Origin: Euborellia annulipes
Lineage: Eukaryota; Arthropoda; Insecta; Dermaptera; Anisolabididae
Length of the DNA stretch: 64,000 nt
Reading direction: 5' to 3'
Assembly (NCBI GenBank): GCA_023213315.1
Contig: JAKCPI010015660.1
Coordinates: forward strand, 1 to 64,000
The notes beneath the pieces were generated by a model. It was not told the origin of the DNA. It saw only the letters and a program-made list of their open reading frames with translations, and searched no databases. The position numbers were made by a program, and so were the translations under genes. Below, one piece after another: positions 13,904 through 27,000 of the stretch; position 1 is the stretch's first letter; every line of letters starts with the position of its first letter.

Positions 13904-15752
13904 ATGACAGATGACATCTTAGATTCATTCCTCAGATGTGGGCTTTATGTCGGTGCGATATTTCAATTAGTATGTATTGCAGCTGCAGTTGTGATACCTG
14001 AAAAATCAATTGATCCTATAACCACTCTCAAGGTGATTTACATAAAATTTGTAATATATTAAAATGAAATAATTAAATGAACTCGACATTAGAATTTCAT
14101 AAAATATTTTGGTTAATCTCTAGAATAGAATCCCGAAGCCATCAGTGGGCTAGTTCTCTCTTGACATTAGCTCAGCCGAGAATTCCCTAGTCGTTTTAAT
14201 TTTTTCTTAATCGAAGGAAACCGAACTGCATATCGAAGGACCAAAACAATTAAAAACCTGCAAGTTGTTTAAACTTGTCCCGTGTCTTGGGATTCTATAC
14301 TAGATATTAGCCAATATTTTCTTCATTTTTCTTTATTTTTGTCATTCGTTTTTAATTAAAACCAAGCCTTGATTTCTTCTCATTGGTTCTTGTCAGCCGG
14401 CCTAGGACAATCTTTAAAGTTGGTTTCTAATTTCAAAAGAACCTTGGAAACCTTTTACTCTGTCTTACTTATATATATGATAATAGTTTTTTTTTTTTTT
14501 TTTTTATTGTTCAAGCCTTTAGCCCTTGGCCATCGGCAATGATAATCCAGTATATTTATAGAAACAGTAATTAGGCCTATTGGATTCATGTCGAAAATTC
14601 CATGGCAAGATTTTGAGGTCTCCTGAGTCCAAAAAAGTGGGTCCCGCAAAATTTGTCTGTGTGTCTGTGAACAAAATATCTCAAGAACGGAAAGGAAACC
14701 ACTGGGCTAGGAGATTAAAACCAATGGTTTAATATCCTGATTCAGACAGCCCTAGTGTCATTAATTATTGGTCTAAATTCTCCCTCCTGATTAAGATACG
14801 TATTATATTTGGTATTTATGGGAGGGATTCTGGTATTGACTATGTACAATAAGGGACAATATTAAGTCCCACCCATGCGTTTTCTACTTGGGATTATTTC
14901 ATTGTTTTTAAAAAAAATATTTTAAATTTTTTAATGTAATCTTTCATGGTTCAAATCTAGAAAATTTCCAATGACAATTTTTTTTTTTTTTATAAAAACA
15001 ATGAAGTAATCACAAGTAGAAAAAACGCATGGGTGGGACTTAATATTGTGTCCCTCACTGTACGTGATTTAAGTTCGGTACCCCCATTCGACATAACACG
15101 AAGCTTTAGAAAAAACAGTTTTAAGCACGGTTCAACAAAAATGTTTTGTTATTGAGCATTTTTGTTTTAATCGGTTTGCGTCAGGGCCGGAACTACGAGA
15201 TTTTTTTAGGGGGGGGGGCAAAATTTAATTTGCCGCCCCCTTCTTAAAATTTTCTATACAAAATTCATATCATTTTACCTTTTTTTTAGTAAATCTTTCT
15301 TTAATTGCCGCCCCCTGATATCTGCCGCCCGGGGCACATGCACCCACTGCCCCCCCCCCCCTAAATCCGGCCCTGGTGTGCGTCCAGCCCAAATATGGGC
15401 AACACAAAAAAACTGGTGTGATAAATACAGAACACAACTTTTAATTACCGAAGAGAAAGTTGTGTGATGTACGATTAGTCTCACCAGTTTTTTTAGGTCT
15501 TGCTTTCATTATCATTTTCACAAGTTTCTGCTGTAGTTAGTTATTTAAGGGCCTATTTTACGAAACTGCTCTATAAACAAAACTTTATAAATTCAAACAA
15601 AGCATCCTATTAATTATTTTGTAATTAATTAATTTTAGGATCAAGATTTTAGTGAAGATGAAGGATCTGATCATTCGTCACCCCAAGCAACTCCAAGAAA
15701 ACCACATACATATTATCGTCCTAAAAAAACGGAGAAAAAGAAACGCCGATAA
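13904..15752 (+). CDS. MANBAL: MANBAL/UPF0239 family small membrane protein
   Basis: Coding exons are 13904-14032 and 15639-15752, with a phase-0 GT-AG intron; they give 80 residues plus stop, close to the vertebrate MANBAL length. The protein has a short acidic N-terminus (MTDDILDSFLRCG), one hydrophobic segment (about residues 14-31, LYVGAIFQLVCIAAAVVI) and a polar tail. The tail holds an acidic/serine patch (DFSEDEGSDHSS) and ends in a basic run (KKTEKKKRR). The FLRCGLYVGAIFQLVC block is the family hallmark (FLESLLRYGLFLGAIFQLIC in vertebrates, from memory). The biochemical function of the family is not known to me. The intron holds three MITEs. The gene is head-to-head with MDP1 and convergent with the FAM120 gene. 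Confidence 0.9.
14847..15060. mobile_element. Palindromic Tc1/mariner-type MITE (TA flanked)
   Basis: Same family as 2241-2413. Inverted ends surround an AT-rich loop; the right end reads inward CAGTGAGGGACACAATATTA. TA flanks both sides. It lies in the MANBAL intron. Confidence 0.8.
15182..15375. mobile_element. Short hAT-like MITE with G-tract (CAGGGCCGG ends)
   Basis: Ends are CAGGGCCGGAACT and, inward from the right, CAGGGCCGGATTTAG. Flanks GTTTGCGT and GTGTGCGT are an 8-bp duplication with one change. A G run follows the left end and a C run precedes the right end. It lies in the MANBAL intron. Confidence 0.8.
15406..15495. mobile_element. About 90-bp palindromic MITE (AACTGGTGTGA ends)
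   Basis: Inverted arms begin AAAAACTGGTGTGA and meet at a short centre with ACAACTTT/AAAGTTGT. A sister copy is at 22748-22838. It lies in the MANBAL intron. Confidence 0.65.
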
Positions 15753-16954
15753 TGAAACAAACTCTTTGAAAAAGCTAGTTCCAATGTAGTTTAAGCAATT
15801 CTTTATATAAACTTCTGCTATCACTATAAATGATATAGATTCTAAATAATCTTTTAAATGAATGCATTTAAAAAATATCTAATTATACTCTCTAGCTGTT
15901 TTTCATCTTATGCTTAAAAAATTTTCATCTGAGCCATACACTAGTAAAAATACTTTCTCTCTCTATATATTTCATATATAGGGTAAGAGAAAGTAATATA
16001 ATTAAAATTAGAAAAATGCTTGTAAGATGAATCGGGAAATGATTGCAAGCCAGTCTTGGAATAGATCAAGAAACAAAGATTTTTTTGGAAAATAAAACTC
16101 TAAAAATGCTTGTGTAAATTACAAAACTTGTAAAAAAAAAAAACTATATATGCTCATTATTCATGTAAGAATTCTACCTAGTAGCATTTAAAAGAGACCA
16201 TTCCTTCTTCGGGAGAAATCAATGTTAGAATTAAAATAAAATAAATAACCTTGCTATATACTCATTTTACAAAAAATAATTAATAATTAGCTATTAGTTT
16301 TAAGATTGCTTTTGTTTATACTGTATATATTTCAATATGTCACTGTGAGACTACTCTATGGCGTATTTAGAAAACAACTTCCAAATGATTCTCACTTCGT
16401 TTCCCTTCGTAACACTTCGAGTCAAGACCGTAGCCAAAAAGATTTTTAGAGGGTAGGGGTTCGAATAATCCGAGAGAATTCAAAAAATTTCATTTATTTT
16501 CTAACAGTATTTAAAATTTTAACGACATGTTTCTCTCTATATTTATAATTTTTCGAGATTTTGGAAGGTGGAAGGAACTCCATCCCCCCCCCCCCCCCAA
16601 CCCCTCTCAACTGGTTTCGGCTCTTGTTCGAGTTGTTTGAAAAATAAAGTCTGAATTAAGTATCGCCATCATTCCTGGCCATAAGTACCAAAATTTTAAG
16701 TTTCATCTCTGATATTATTTATATTAAATATTCCTACTCAAAAATTTAGTTTTTTATTTAAAATATACTTAAAACTTTTTGTGATCAACTAGAATTTTTA
16801 TGTTATAGTAAAAACAGATATTTAAATTTATGATATTTAAAAAGTATTATTATATAAAATATATTTATATATTATACAGTATATGTATTATATATTAAAT
16901 AAAAATAAAACTTAAAAAATTTTATATTATTAGTTTTATTTGGAATCCCCCAAG

Positions 16955-17089
16955 CAGGGCCGGAATTTGGATTTTTTTTGGGGGCAAAATTTAATTTGCC
17001 GCCCCCTCCTTAAAATTTACTATACAAAATTCATAACATTTTACCTTTTTTTTTTTTAGTAACCCCATTGCCCCCTAGATCCGGCCCTG
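16955..17089. mobile_element. Short hAT-like MITE (CAGGGCCGG ends)
   Basis: Ends CAGGGCCGGAATTT and CAGGGCCGGATCTAG (inward) match the copy at 15182. The exact 8-bp duplication CCCCCAAG lies at 16947-16954 and 17090-17097. Confidence 0.88.
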
Positions 17090-17200
17090 CCCCCAAGTCA
17101 AACTTAAAATATTTGCAGGGTTACTTTATCCTAAGAGAATAAAGAATTTTAATAATATTACGAGTGAATGGACAATATCTTATACCTACTATACTGTATT

Positions 17201-17301
17201 CAGTGGCGGCGCTAAGGGGGGGGGGGGGAGGGGCTAGGAGCAAGTGCCCCCAAAATGCTAGCTGAGCTCCCCCCACTAGGAATAAGCTGGCGCCGTCACT
17301 G
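17201..17301. mobile_element. Tiny hAT-like MITE with G-tract
   Basis: Ends CAGTGGCGGCGCTAA and, inward from the right, CAGTGACGGCGCCAGC. A 13-base G run is present. I found no clear 8-bp duplication, so it may be old or truncated. Confidence 0.6.
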
Positions 17302-20300
17302 CAGACTATGTTGCAAAAACAACTTTTTTTTGGACTCAGGAGACCTCAAAAAGGGTACATCCATCAAAATCTCGACATCGAATTTTTGTGTTGAATCCAA
17401 TACTTTTTGCACATCAGTTCTCAAAAACAACACAACAATTTTTTTTCAAATTTTAAATATATACTATTTTCCGGTACAAATTTGAAATCACGCTAGGTCT
17501 TTGGGAAAATTCCGATACTAGTACTTTACTAATATACTTTTTAAGTTTTTTCCTATTTTCTCTAAATTCGCTTTAAAGATTTATTTCAAATCCCGGACAT
17601 AAAGGCCCTGTGGGCACGTCTCAAAGGTCTCTCGAAATACCTTCCAACATGATGTTAAATAAGATGGATGACAGTCCGTCTTCCCGCTTCAGTCCTGAAG
17701 CTATTTCATTTTTAGAATCCCAAACTCTCCCAAAAATTTAATAGGCTCTCTCGATGTACAATCAAACTACTTAAAAAACATAAAAAGATCATTAAATTAA
17801 AAAAAAAAAAAAAAACATGAATTGGTTTATTTTTTTATTTTTATATTTTTTTTTTTGTTTCCAAACAATAAAATTTTACCTTAAACCTGCAAAAACCCTG
17901 GATCAAATTTATGAAAATATTATGCAGAAATAGCAAAATTTCATAAATTTAGATCGAGCCAAACACAATCATCGCACTTCCATTGTTATATACCCAAACA
18001 CATAGTAATTTTTATCTTAAATCCAAAAATCTAGATTAAATTTTTATGTTACTTCTAAATGATAATTGCTATTTATTAATTTGATATATTTATATATAGA
18101 AATTTAAACTCCACATTTTTTTTTGAAATTGATAAATCAAACTACATCTAAAAATGATACCAGAAAATGACATGTATGCTAATTCAGTGGTTGATTTACT
18201 GATTTTATTTTATGGTGGGAGGTATGCAAATAAAAAAAATAAAATTATTATTAAGCATATAAAATTTAAAATATTATATAAATATAAAACATCCTCTACA
18301 TAAAGTAATATGTAAAAACCATATTGAGCTATTTCGAGAGTATTCTATTTATTTTGGCGTAATGTGAATCTATTAAAGGAGATAGGGATACTAATAATCG
18401 CTCTCGTCTTTAGATTGATGATTTTATGTAGAGAACACAATATATTTGATAATATTTATAATAAAATAAAATGTTAAAAAAATTAATTAGCAAACCCCTA
18501 ACAATCCACCAATGTGTAAATTGACCAATCTGAAATTTATCTGGTATTTATATTAAAACTTTAATGTTATCCGAAAACTGACATTATAATATGGTTAAAA
18601 AGCAAATGGAGATTAATTTTATCAACGATTTCATACCAAAAACCGTTAAATATTATTCCAAGACTAAACTTAAAATAATCATTTTTTTTAAACTAATGTT
18701 TCGAAATTTTATATACAACTTTCATAAGACATCAATATTAGAAAAAAAAATGATCAGAATTATTTATTTTCTCCATCTGCTTTGAGTTTAAATTACTAAG
18801 TTATATTAATGCAAATATTTAAACCAAAAATTACAACGAAACTGCTTTTAAGATATAGTAATAAAAGTATATTTATGATTCTATGTAATCATATTTTGAA
18901 TGAAGGGAGCCCACATTTGTTAATGATAACTTTTTTATGATTTTATAAGAGGTTTTTATGATCCTCGTAATTTTCAATTCCTTAAACATCTTTTTATTTT
19001 TCTTTTTTTAGATACCGTAACTAAAGTATTCTTTTCTTAAATTAAATACATATACGACATTGTTAGTATTTTAAATTGAAAAGCTCTAAATTTATACAGC
19101 TTAACAAAAAAATATAATTGTTATAAAGATTAAGGAAATTACATCAATATTAAATAGGTAGCTATTTTTCAGACATTTAAATTGTATTATATAATAAGTA
19201 GCAAGGAGTCATTTTACTCCTACCTATATTAAAATAGTAATTTTTCATTAATTATTAATTTGCAAATATTCCAGAAGAGTGTGAAAACATAACTATATTG
19301 TTTCATTAGAAAAGCCACTAAAACTAGATTTAAATTTTAACTAAGTTTAAATTTTTTTAAAATAAAAATAAAATTACCACTAAAATGATTGAAAAACAAG
19401 TTAAAAATAAAAATTCTATTTGTTGAAATTTGAATGTTTCACTGCAACAAATATTTTAATATTCATCATAGAATAATTATATATTTATATATATATATAA
19501 GGTAATATATAAATATAGATATATAATTTATTTTTATTTATATTATTATATATATACTTATACTAAGTGCATAGATTTAGGATAACATAGAATATAGGTT
19601 TAAAATAATGTGGGCTCCTGCTTTAGATAAAAAAAAGAGATTTAGCATATATTATATAATAACTAACTATTAGATTTTTGTTCTTTTTTTCATTTTTTTC
19701 TTTTAAATCCAAGGGAGGTTAAATGAACGTTTTAGGTTTGATACCTTTAACATTGTGTGTCATGTTAAAATTGTGTTTAAAATTGCTTGTTCAGACATTA
19801 GACGTGAGTCAGTTTCTAGTTTTAGAATTGTTTGTCCAATTCAAGTGTGATATCTTGGTTTGACAATAAACCAGGCAGCAAATCAAATTCCAGAAATTTA
19901 AAATTCTCTGGTTACTAGAATTTCATAGGAGTAGATTTAAATTCCTAAATATGCAAAATAGTAATATGTTTATCTACCCAGTATCATCTTTTTTTTTTTT
20001 TGTTTCTCTAAAATCAAACAATTTAAATTTTTAAATTGCGAGATTGTTTTTTCAATTTATCATCATTTATGTAATTAATAATTTCCAATTTTTTTTCCCA
20101 TTTTCTAATTTGCATTCTGTTCTTTTCTATCCCATAACATTCCGAAACTAAGCAAGAATTTAATAAAAAATTTTTTCCATCCCACTTTTATATATACGTC
20201 ATGTCTAACCTCAAAATGACATTAATAAAATTTATTTAGGTTTTATTAATCACTTCATTATTGATGTTTGACATGACATATATAAAAAGAAAAAAAAAGT

Positions 20301-21096
20301 GGAGATAGCTGAATAAAGAATAATTATGTAAAATTAACATCAACTATTGATTTAACAAATTTTAATAATCTACATAAGACAAAAATCAAATTATAAATGT
20401 AACTTGAGGCAGAAAATATTCTTGCTTAGCTTTCAATTGCTAATCAATCCTTATTTCTTTATAAATGTTTGTAACAATATAACAAAATACAAAAATAGAA
20501 TCTATTGTTCACTGTCAACTTTATGTCAAGTTTTTGGTCTTTAAAACTTATAGCTCAGATTGAGCAATTCATTATTTATCATAAATATATTTTCTTTATT
20601 CATATTTATATAAATATATATATTTAGATTTGTTAAAAATAAATATATATATTTATATACATATATATTCATTCATTCATATATATATATTTGTATATAT
20701 AGAGAGAAATTTTAGAAGTATATATATATATAAATTTTTTATTAGTTATTGGTGGAATTAACATTTGTCCTATCTTATGAATATGTAGGATTATTCATTA
20801 TCAAAACACATATATTCATCTCACACAGGTCACTTGTCGTATCACACAAAATTCAGTCTTGACAGTCTAGCCTAGTGAGAACTTCTATGCACGTTATAGG
20901 TTTAAAAAAAACTTCGAGTCAATCTATTTTATATAATCGATTTTATCATTATTCAATAGATAAAGGTCGACTAAGTTATACTTTTTAAAATATATGATTT
21001 TAGTTAGTAATACAAAATATCAACTAAGATAATGGTTGAAAATCTTTTTAATATGGTGAATCCGAGGGAAGTTGCAAGAGTGATCTTTTTTTTTTT
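17302..21096. other. AT-rich intergenic DNA between MANBAL and FAM120
   Basis: Both flanking genes end toward this region. It contains an interspersed-repeat fragment near 17300-17570 and a palindrome around 20190-20290 (the text TCATGTCTAACCTC...TTGACATGACATATATAAAAAG). Many TA-repeat microsatellites occur (19480-19560, 20620-20740). No gene is recognised. Confidence 0.5.
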
Positions 21097-24000
21097 TTAT
21101 TCGGCTGGTGGAGAAGTAGGCAGCAAAGTCGATGGACTATCACCTTGGCCTTGATGAGGTTCACATTCAGTTACTTGATCCAGTTGATTAGGTTTCGAAC
21201 CTCCATCACCATTTCCTTGATCAACGCGCCCTGTTTTTTCTTGCTTGTCACTTCCTACGTTAGTGGGCGCGTTAGATTCATTTTCCCTAAAAAAAAAAGA
21301 ATTAAATTAATAAATTACGAATAAAAAAAAAAATAAGTCCGAATTCAACCCCTAAGTTTATTACCTTTTATTAGAAGTTTCATTATTACTCTTTGTTTTT
21401 TGTTCCTTTGTTTGTGGATTTTTTTTATTAGAAGAAGAATTTATTTTTCGTCGATTATTATTACTCTAAAATATAAAAAATATAATTAATTACACTTTTC
21501 AAAATAAATAAAAGGAATATTATTATTTTTTAAGAATGTGAGTTACCTGATTTTTGTTTCTATGTTGTCTTGTAGGATAAACTGGTCTTGCAGAATGGAG
21601 AGGAACATTAGAATGTTGAATATGAGATCCTCCCGGAAAGTTTGGGCGATGGAATTTTTTCATTCCAAGAGGGGCAACTTGAGATGATGCCATTCTTGGA
21701 TTTGGTCCTGAAGCTCCTCCTGGAGCAACTCCACGAGCTTGATGAGGAAGATGCGAAACCTGACAAAATTCAAAATTATTCGTTCCATTGTTACTGCTAA
21801 TAATAATTAGAGTATAAAATGGATGGGAAAATTATATTAAATTCTTTCGGTAATTTCAAATTAAATATTTTTGTTTTTTAATTTATAAATAAAGAATAAA
21901 TTAGATCATTTTTTATAATTAATAAATTTTTATTTTTTAAGTTTGTATTCAATCTTCAATATAAGATCTACCGGCCCAGCATCTGTAATTTTTAAATTTG
22001 TATTCAATATATAGCAAAATAAAAATAAAGTCAAAAATTTCTGAGTGAGAACATTAAATTTATGAAATTTATTAAAAGTTTTTTTTTTTTTTTTTTAAAT
22101 TTGAGGTTTTTTCGGCATCGGTGGCCATTTAGACCTCGTCTTTATTTAATTCAATTAATTGGTATTCAATTCAATAGAAATAAATTTTAGTCGAATGAGA
22201 CGGGATGCGAACCCCTAACCCTAATATGTGTATGATCTGTGCCCTTAGCACAAGTATTGCCTAGGGGCGTTGAAAGGGGTTAAACTAAAATATATATAAA
22301 TAAATAAATTAAAAACAAAATCCAAAAAATAACTTTAAAATATGTTTATCTTTTTTTCATACATTAAAATTTTATTGCATTCCAAAAACCTCAATATTTT
22401 ATAAATTTTGGCATTTTTGTCTTCGGCTGGCTTCGCTCACTGGGCCCGTCTGCAGCGGACCCTTGTCTTTTCTTAATTACGAAAAAAAAATTAATACTAT
22501 TCCAATCCAGTGCCTGCTTGAGGATTTGTTTACTTTCATAAAATACATAAATGCAAAAAATACAAATATTTCTCAATACATTTCCTATGGGAGAAATCGT
22601 AACTTGGGGAATTAATAAATCAAAAAGTTATAGGAATTTCGGGACGAAAATAATTTTCTTGTAAACACTACATGAGCGTATAAAATGCCCCCAACCAAAA
22701 TTCTTAAAATGTATATATTTTTGTTCTATTTGGGGACTCCAAAGGTGAAAAATCTGGTGTGACTGGTACAGCACACAACTTTCTCTTACCTTCGGTAATC
22801 GAAAGTTGTGTCCTGTGCTTGTCACACCAGATTTTTTTGTGTCGGCATATATTTGGTTTCCTCCGATATATTAGAATTCAAGTTGTAAAATTTATTAGCA
22901 TAGAAAAAGATTTTGTTACCATGGCAACCATTTCTCTTATCTTTCCTATGTAGCACAAGAGTAAAGTGGCTTTCACAAGATTTCAATGGCAAAATGACAA
23001 TATACATTTTAAAGACCATCTAAAAAATAATTGATTTTTGATTTTTAATCAAAATGGTTGGAGCAAATTTTGAGAAAATCGAAAAAAACTGAAACAGTGC
23101 AACAGGTGCCAGGGCGGTGCCTAACTTAAATATAAAATTTCAACCTCCTAGCTCTTTTCGTTCTTGAGAGATATTTTGTTCACAAACAGAGCATGTCACG
23201 AAAACCACTTTTTTGGACTCAGGGGACCTCAATAAAAATCTCGACATCGAATTTTTGACATGTATCCAACTTTCTTTCTATAACTAATTTTCAAACTTTG
23301 AGGCGCGCCTCCTTTGAGGCGCAGATTATTCTTAAGGGGGGGGGGGGGCGCGAATATTAGTCACAGCGAGCAATTTTCCAAATGATTGCTAGTTAAGAAT
23401 AAATAAATTTATATTTTTTAGTATTAAAAATTTTTGTTTTTGTATTATTTTATAAAATGGGGGGGGGGGGGGGGGACGTCATATGATTAAATATTTTTGA
23501 GGGAGTCGTTGCAAAAAGTTTGGAAACCATGCTATGTATTAACATATATAGAGATAAGAGAAAGTAAGAATAATGAATCAACTTTCAGAAAATTTTTTAT
23601 TGGCTCTGCCTAAGTCTGAATAATATTCGTAGAAAGAAATTCATTCATATTATTTAAAAGTGTTTTGTTATTTATATAATTAATATTTACTATATCTGCC
23701 GAATGTACTCAGCATGCTGAGATCAGTGATTCGACTTCCGGCTTCATCACTATCTTTTTCGGCTGTTTCATTTAGTAAATATTAATTATATGAATTTTCT
23801 TCACGGACTCAAACGTGATATATATAAAGATGTTATTTATATCATATCTTTTTAAATTGTTTAAAACAAATTTAAAATTAAGAATGATAAATTTTTTTTT
23901 AAGAATTTCAGAACATAAAATTATAAAATAATAAATGATAAATAAAAAAAATAAATAAAAAAATTTAATAATTAAATAATTAATAATACAATAATTAACA

Positions 24001-27000
24001 AGTTAATCAAATAACAAATACAGTTAAAGAAACTTTTTTTTTTATGTTTATAAATGAATTTTTGAAAGAATTATGATGAACACTTGATGAACTAATTTTC
24101 TTGAATCTTTTATTTTATTCATTAACTGCTTGCCATCAACTGATTAAGACAAAGTCCGGGAAAGTTCATGCAAAATAAAAATTTATTAAATAAAAAATAA
24201 TTAATTTTTATTTAGAAATATCTTATAATAAACTTTAAACCTAATTCTAAGTCAAGTTTAAACAATAAAAGGTACGCCTTTCAAGTAAGGATAAAACATT
24301 CACACTCATTTAGCTATTTATTTATTTTGATGAATCACAGGAAAACATAGAATGTTTAAAGAAAATTGGTCCGCAAATAGCGGTAGATAGTTTTATTGGT
24401 GTAGGTCGAGGGTCCGGTGGCCTGGTGCAATGGAAAGCACTCCTATGCCCCGGAGAGGCTGGAGATACTGGGTTTGATTCCCGGGGTCCATAGGATATTT
24501 GGCCTCGCCAATAAATAATACTCACAGCTTTGTTAAATATAAAGATTCAATGTGCCCTCCGAAGCCCTTTAACAGTTTAAGCTAAGGAGGATATTGAAAT
24601 TGTGTCATGTAGTAAGCGCAGAGCAGGGCAGTTCGAAAAAATAATGTGTAAAAGAGTTGCCCAAACAGATTCTGCTCTGAGGCTCATTTCGCGATTCTGC
24701 CCTCCAAAGTGTGATCATAGAAACTCTGCTGTGCTGGGTGTGAGCTGGGCTGTGGCTGCCTTATACTCATTTAGTAAAATTCTTTTGCAAGTTCTCATTA
24801 TCAAAAAGAATATTTTAATAGTGTTAAATTAATATTAATTATAATTAAGTAATAACTTTTGAAAATATTTTAATTCCAACACCAATTAAGGATTATAAAT
24901 TTCATTTTACTTTCTCTTACCCTATATATGAAATATATATATAGAGAAAGTATTTTTAAATCTTGAGAGGCGTATAAATATTCTTAATAGCAGTAAGGAT
25001 TTGTCAAAGAAAAGGTAATATTAAGGAAATCAATTTTTCTTACTTGACGGGTGCCATAGTTGGCTCCCCATTGGCCCACAACTACACCAGCAATCTCTAG
25101 TTGTCCACCTCGAGCAGGAATTGTCCTTCGTGAGATGACGCCACGAGAAACACCCGGTGGAGGGGGCGGAGGTGGCGGTGGCACATGATTAGGAGTAGGA
25201 CAAATAGCACCATTTGGAGGCGGCATTCCAGGAAGACGCATAGCTGAAGTAAAAAAAAAGAATATATTTGAAATAATGAATAAACATCATATATTCACAT
25301 TATTCTAGAGCCTTATATAAATATATGGTAATATTATCATTGCTATACATAGGTCAAGAATTTAATCATTCCTACTGTAATTTGTGTTTCATATTATATT
25401 TAGATTTTCTCACCTGTCATTGGCGGAAGGGGAGGTCTTGCAAATTGAACTTCTAATCCTTCAAGAATCGCCTTTCGCATACGATCAACTTTAACAACGT
25501 GTTCAATGCGGTGTTCACAAAGTTCCAGGAGATTTTTAACAACAGCAGTTCTTGCCAGGATATGATGGAAAAGCTTGCCATCAAAATAAAGCCATGGACA
25601 ACACATAAGCCAAGGAATTGGAGCACCACAAGCATCATTAGCCAACAATGCGGTTTCTACTCCTTGCATAAAAAGCGAAGCTAATTGAACACCTCGGCCA
25701 TTAACAAGAGGAAGCTGAAATGTGAATCAATTGAATTAATAAACTTTCATTAAATAGTAGAGTACAGGTATGAGAAAATATTTTATAGTCATAAAATTGG
25801 TCGAATCATGAGAAAATTCATAATTTTGAAATTTCAAATCCTAGAATCACAAATGAGACCCTAAAACCAAAGTCCAAATTGAGCTAAATTAGATTAAGGG
25901 AAAATTTAATTTACAAAAAAAAAAAAAAAAAAAAAGGATTTTAAGAATTTGTTTCTAATTTTATTTCAAGTAAATTAAAAAAAAAAATTATTTTTATTTA
26001 CCTGCAAATCTTGCAAGAAAGGCGCATTCATAAGCTCAGGAGAAAATGCTTGTGCTATGAATGCATCTAATTCAGGTTTACGCAAAATTTTTTTATCTTT
26101 AAATGACATTATATATCTAAAATAAAACAAATGAAAATTATAAAAAAATAAAAATACTAATAATAAGAAAAGTATGATTCAAAACAACGATATCATACCT
26201 GAGAACGGAAGCCATTACAAGTAAATGTTGGGGCACATAGCCTGGATTGAGCATTAGTGGAGTATCGGATCGCATACATGTAAGGAATGCACGGAGACGT
26301 CGACGTTTATCATCGATGGTAGATCCAAACCAAAGACGTTGGATGGTTGGTACAGCCCAACCGATGGGCTCTGCACGAACCACTTCTGGACGAAGATATG
26401 GGTTTGTCTTTGACCAGACCCATTCTTTAATTTTAACCTCAGGAACATCAACTTTTTCACCATCTAAACACAAAAGAAGAGTTTTAAAAGATAGGAAAGG
26501 AAATTGATAATTTAAGGCGCTTCAGGAGACAAGCTGTTTTTGCCGATAAGATGGCGTTAGGGGACTTAAAAATTTGGCCAAAAAGCCAAACTATTACGAA
26601 AATTTGTCAAAAGATGGCAGGATGGTAGGGCTATATTTAATCTCATGTATTTGCTTGATTTTTGTTTATCTTTTAATAATAAATAAATAAATAAATATTA
26701 ATATATAGAAGGATGAGTAAAAGGGCCAAGCAGTTAAACCCACAGCTGCTTGGCCCTTTTACTCATCCTTCTACATATTGATTCAGCTATTCACCTATAG
26801 TTTCGGATTAATGATTTAAGGTGACCTCCTGAAGCCCTTAATAATACTCTCAAAAGAGTACACTTACCACCTTTTTCTTTAGTTTTTGATGACATATATT
26901 GATAATGGTGTAAATTAAAAATAATAGCATAAACCATTTGTCTAATTGGTCGGTAAAGAACATGAATACTAGGAAATTCTTTATGTGATTCATCCTCTAA

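Noticed and set aside
24602..24832. 76-codon open frame downstream of a SINE
   Set aside because: No homology is recognised, it lies in a FAM120 intron, and it probably belongs to the repeat.
26247..26507. Open frame on the plus strand opposite FAM120 exon 10
   Set aside because: It is the antisense shadow of a confirmed conserved exon with consensus splice sites.
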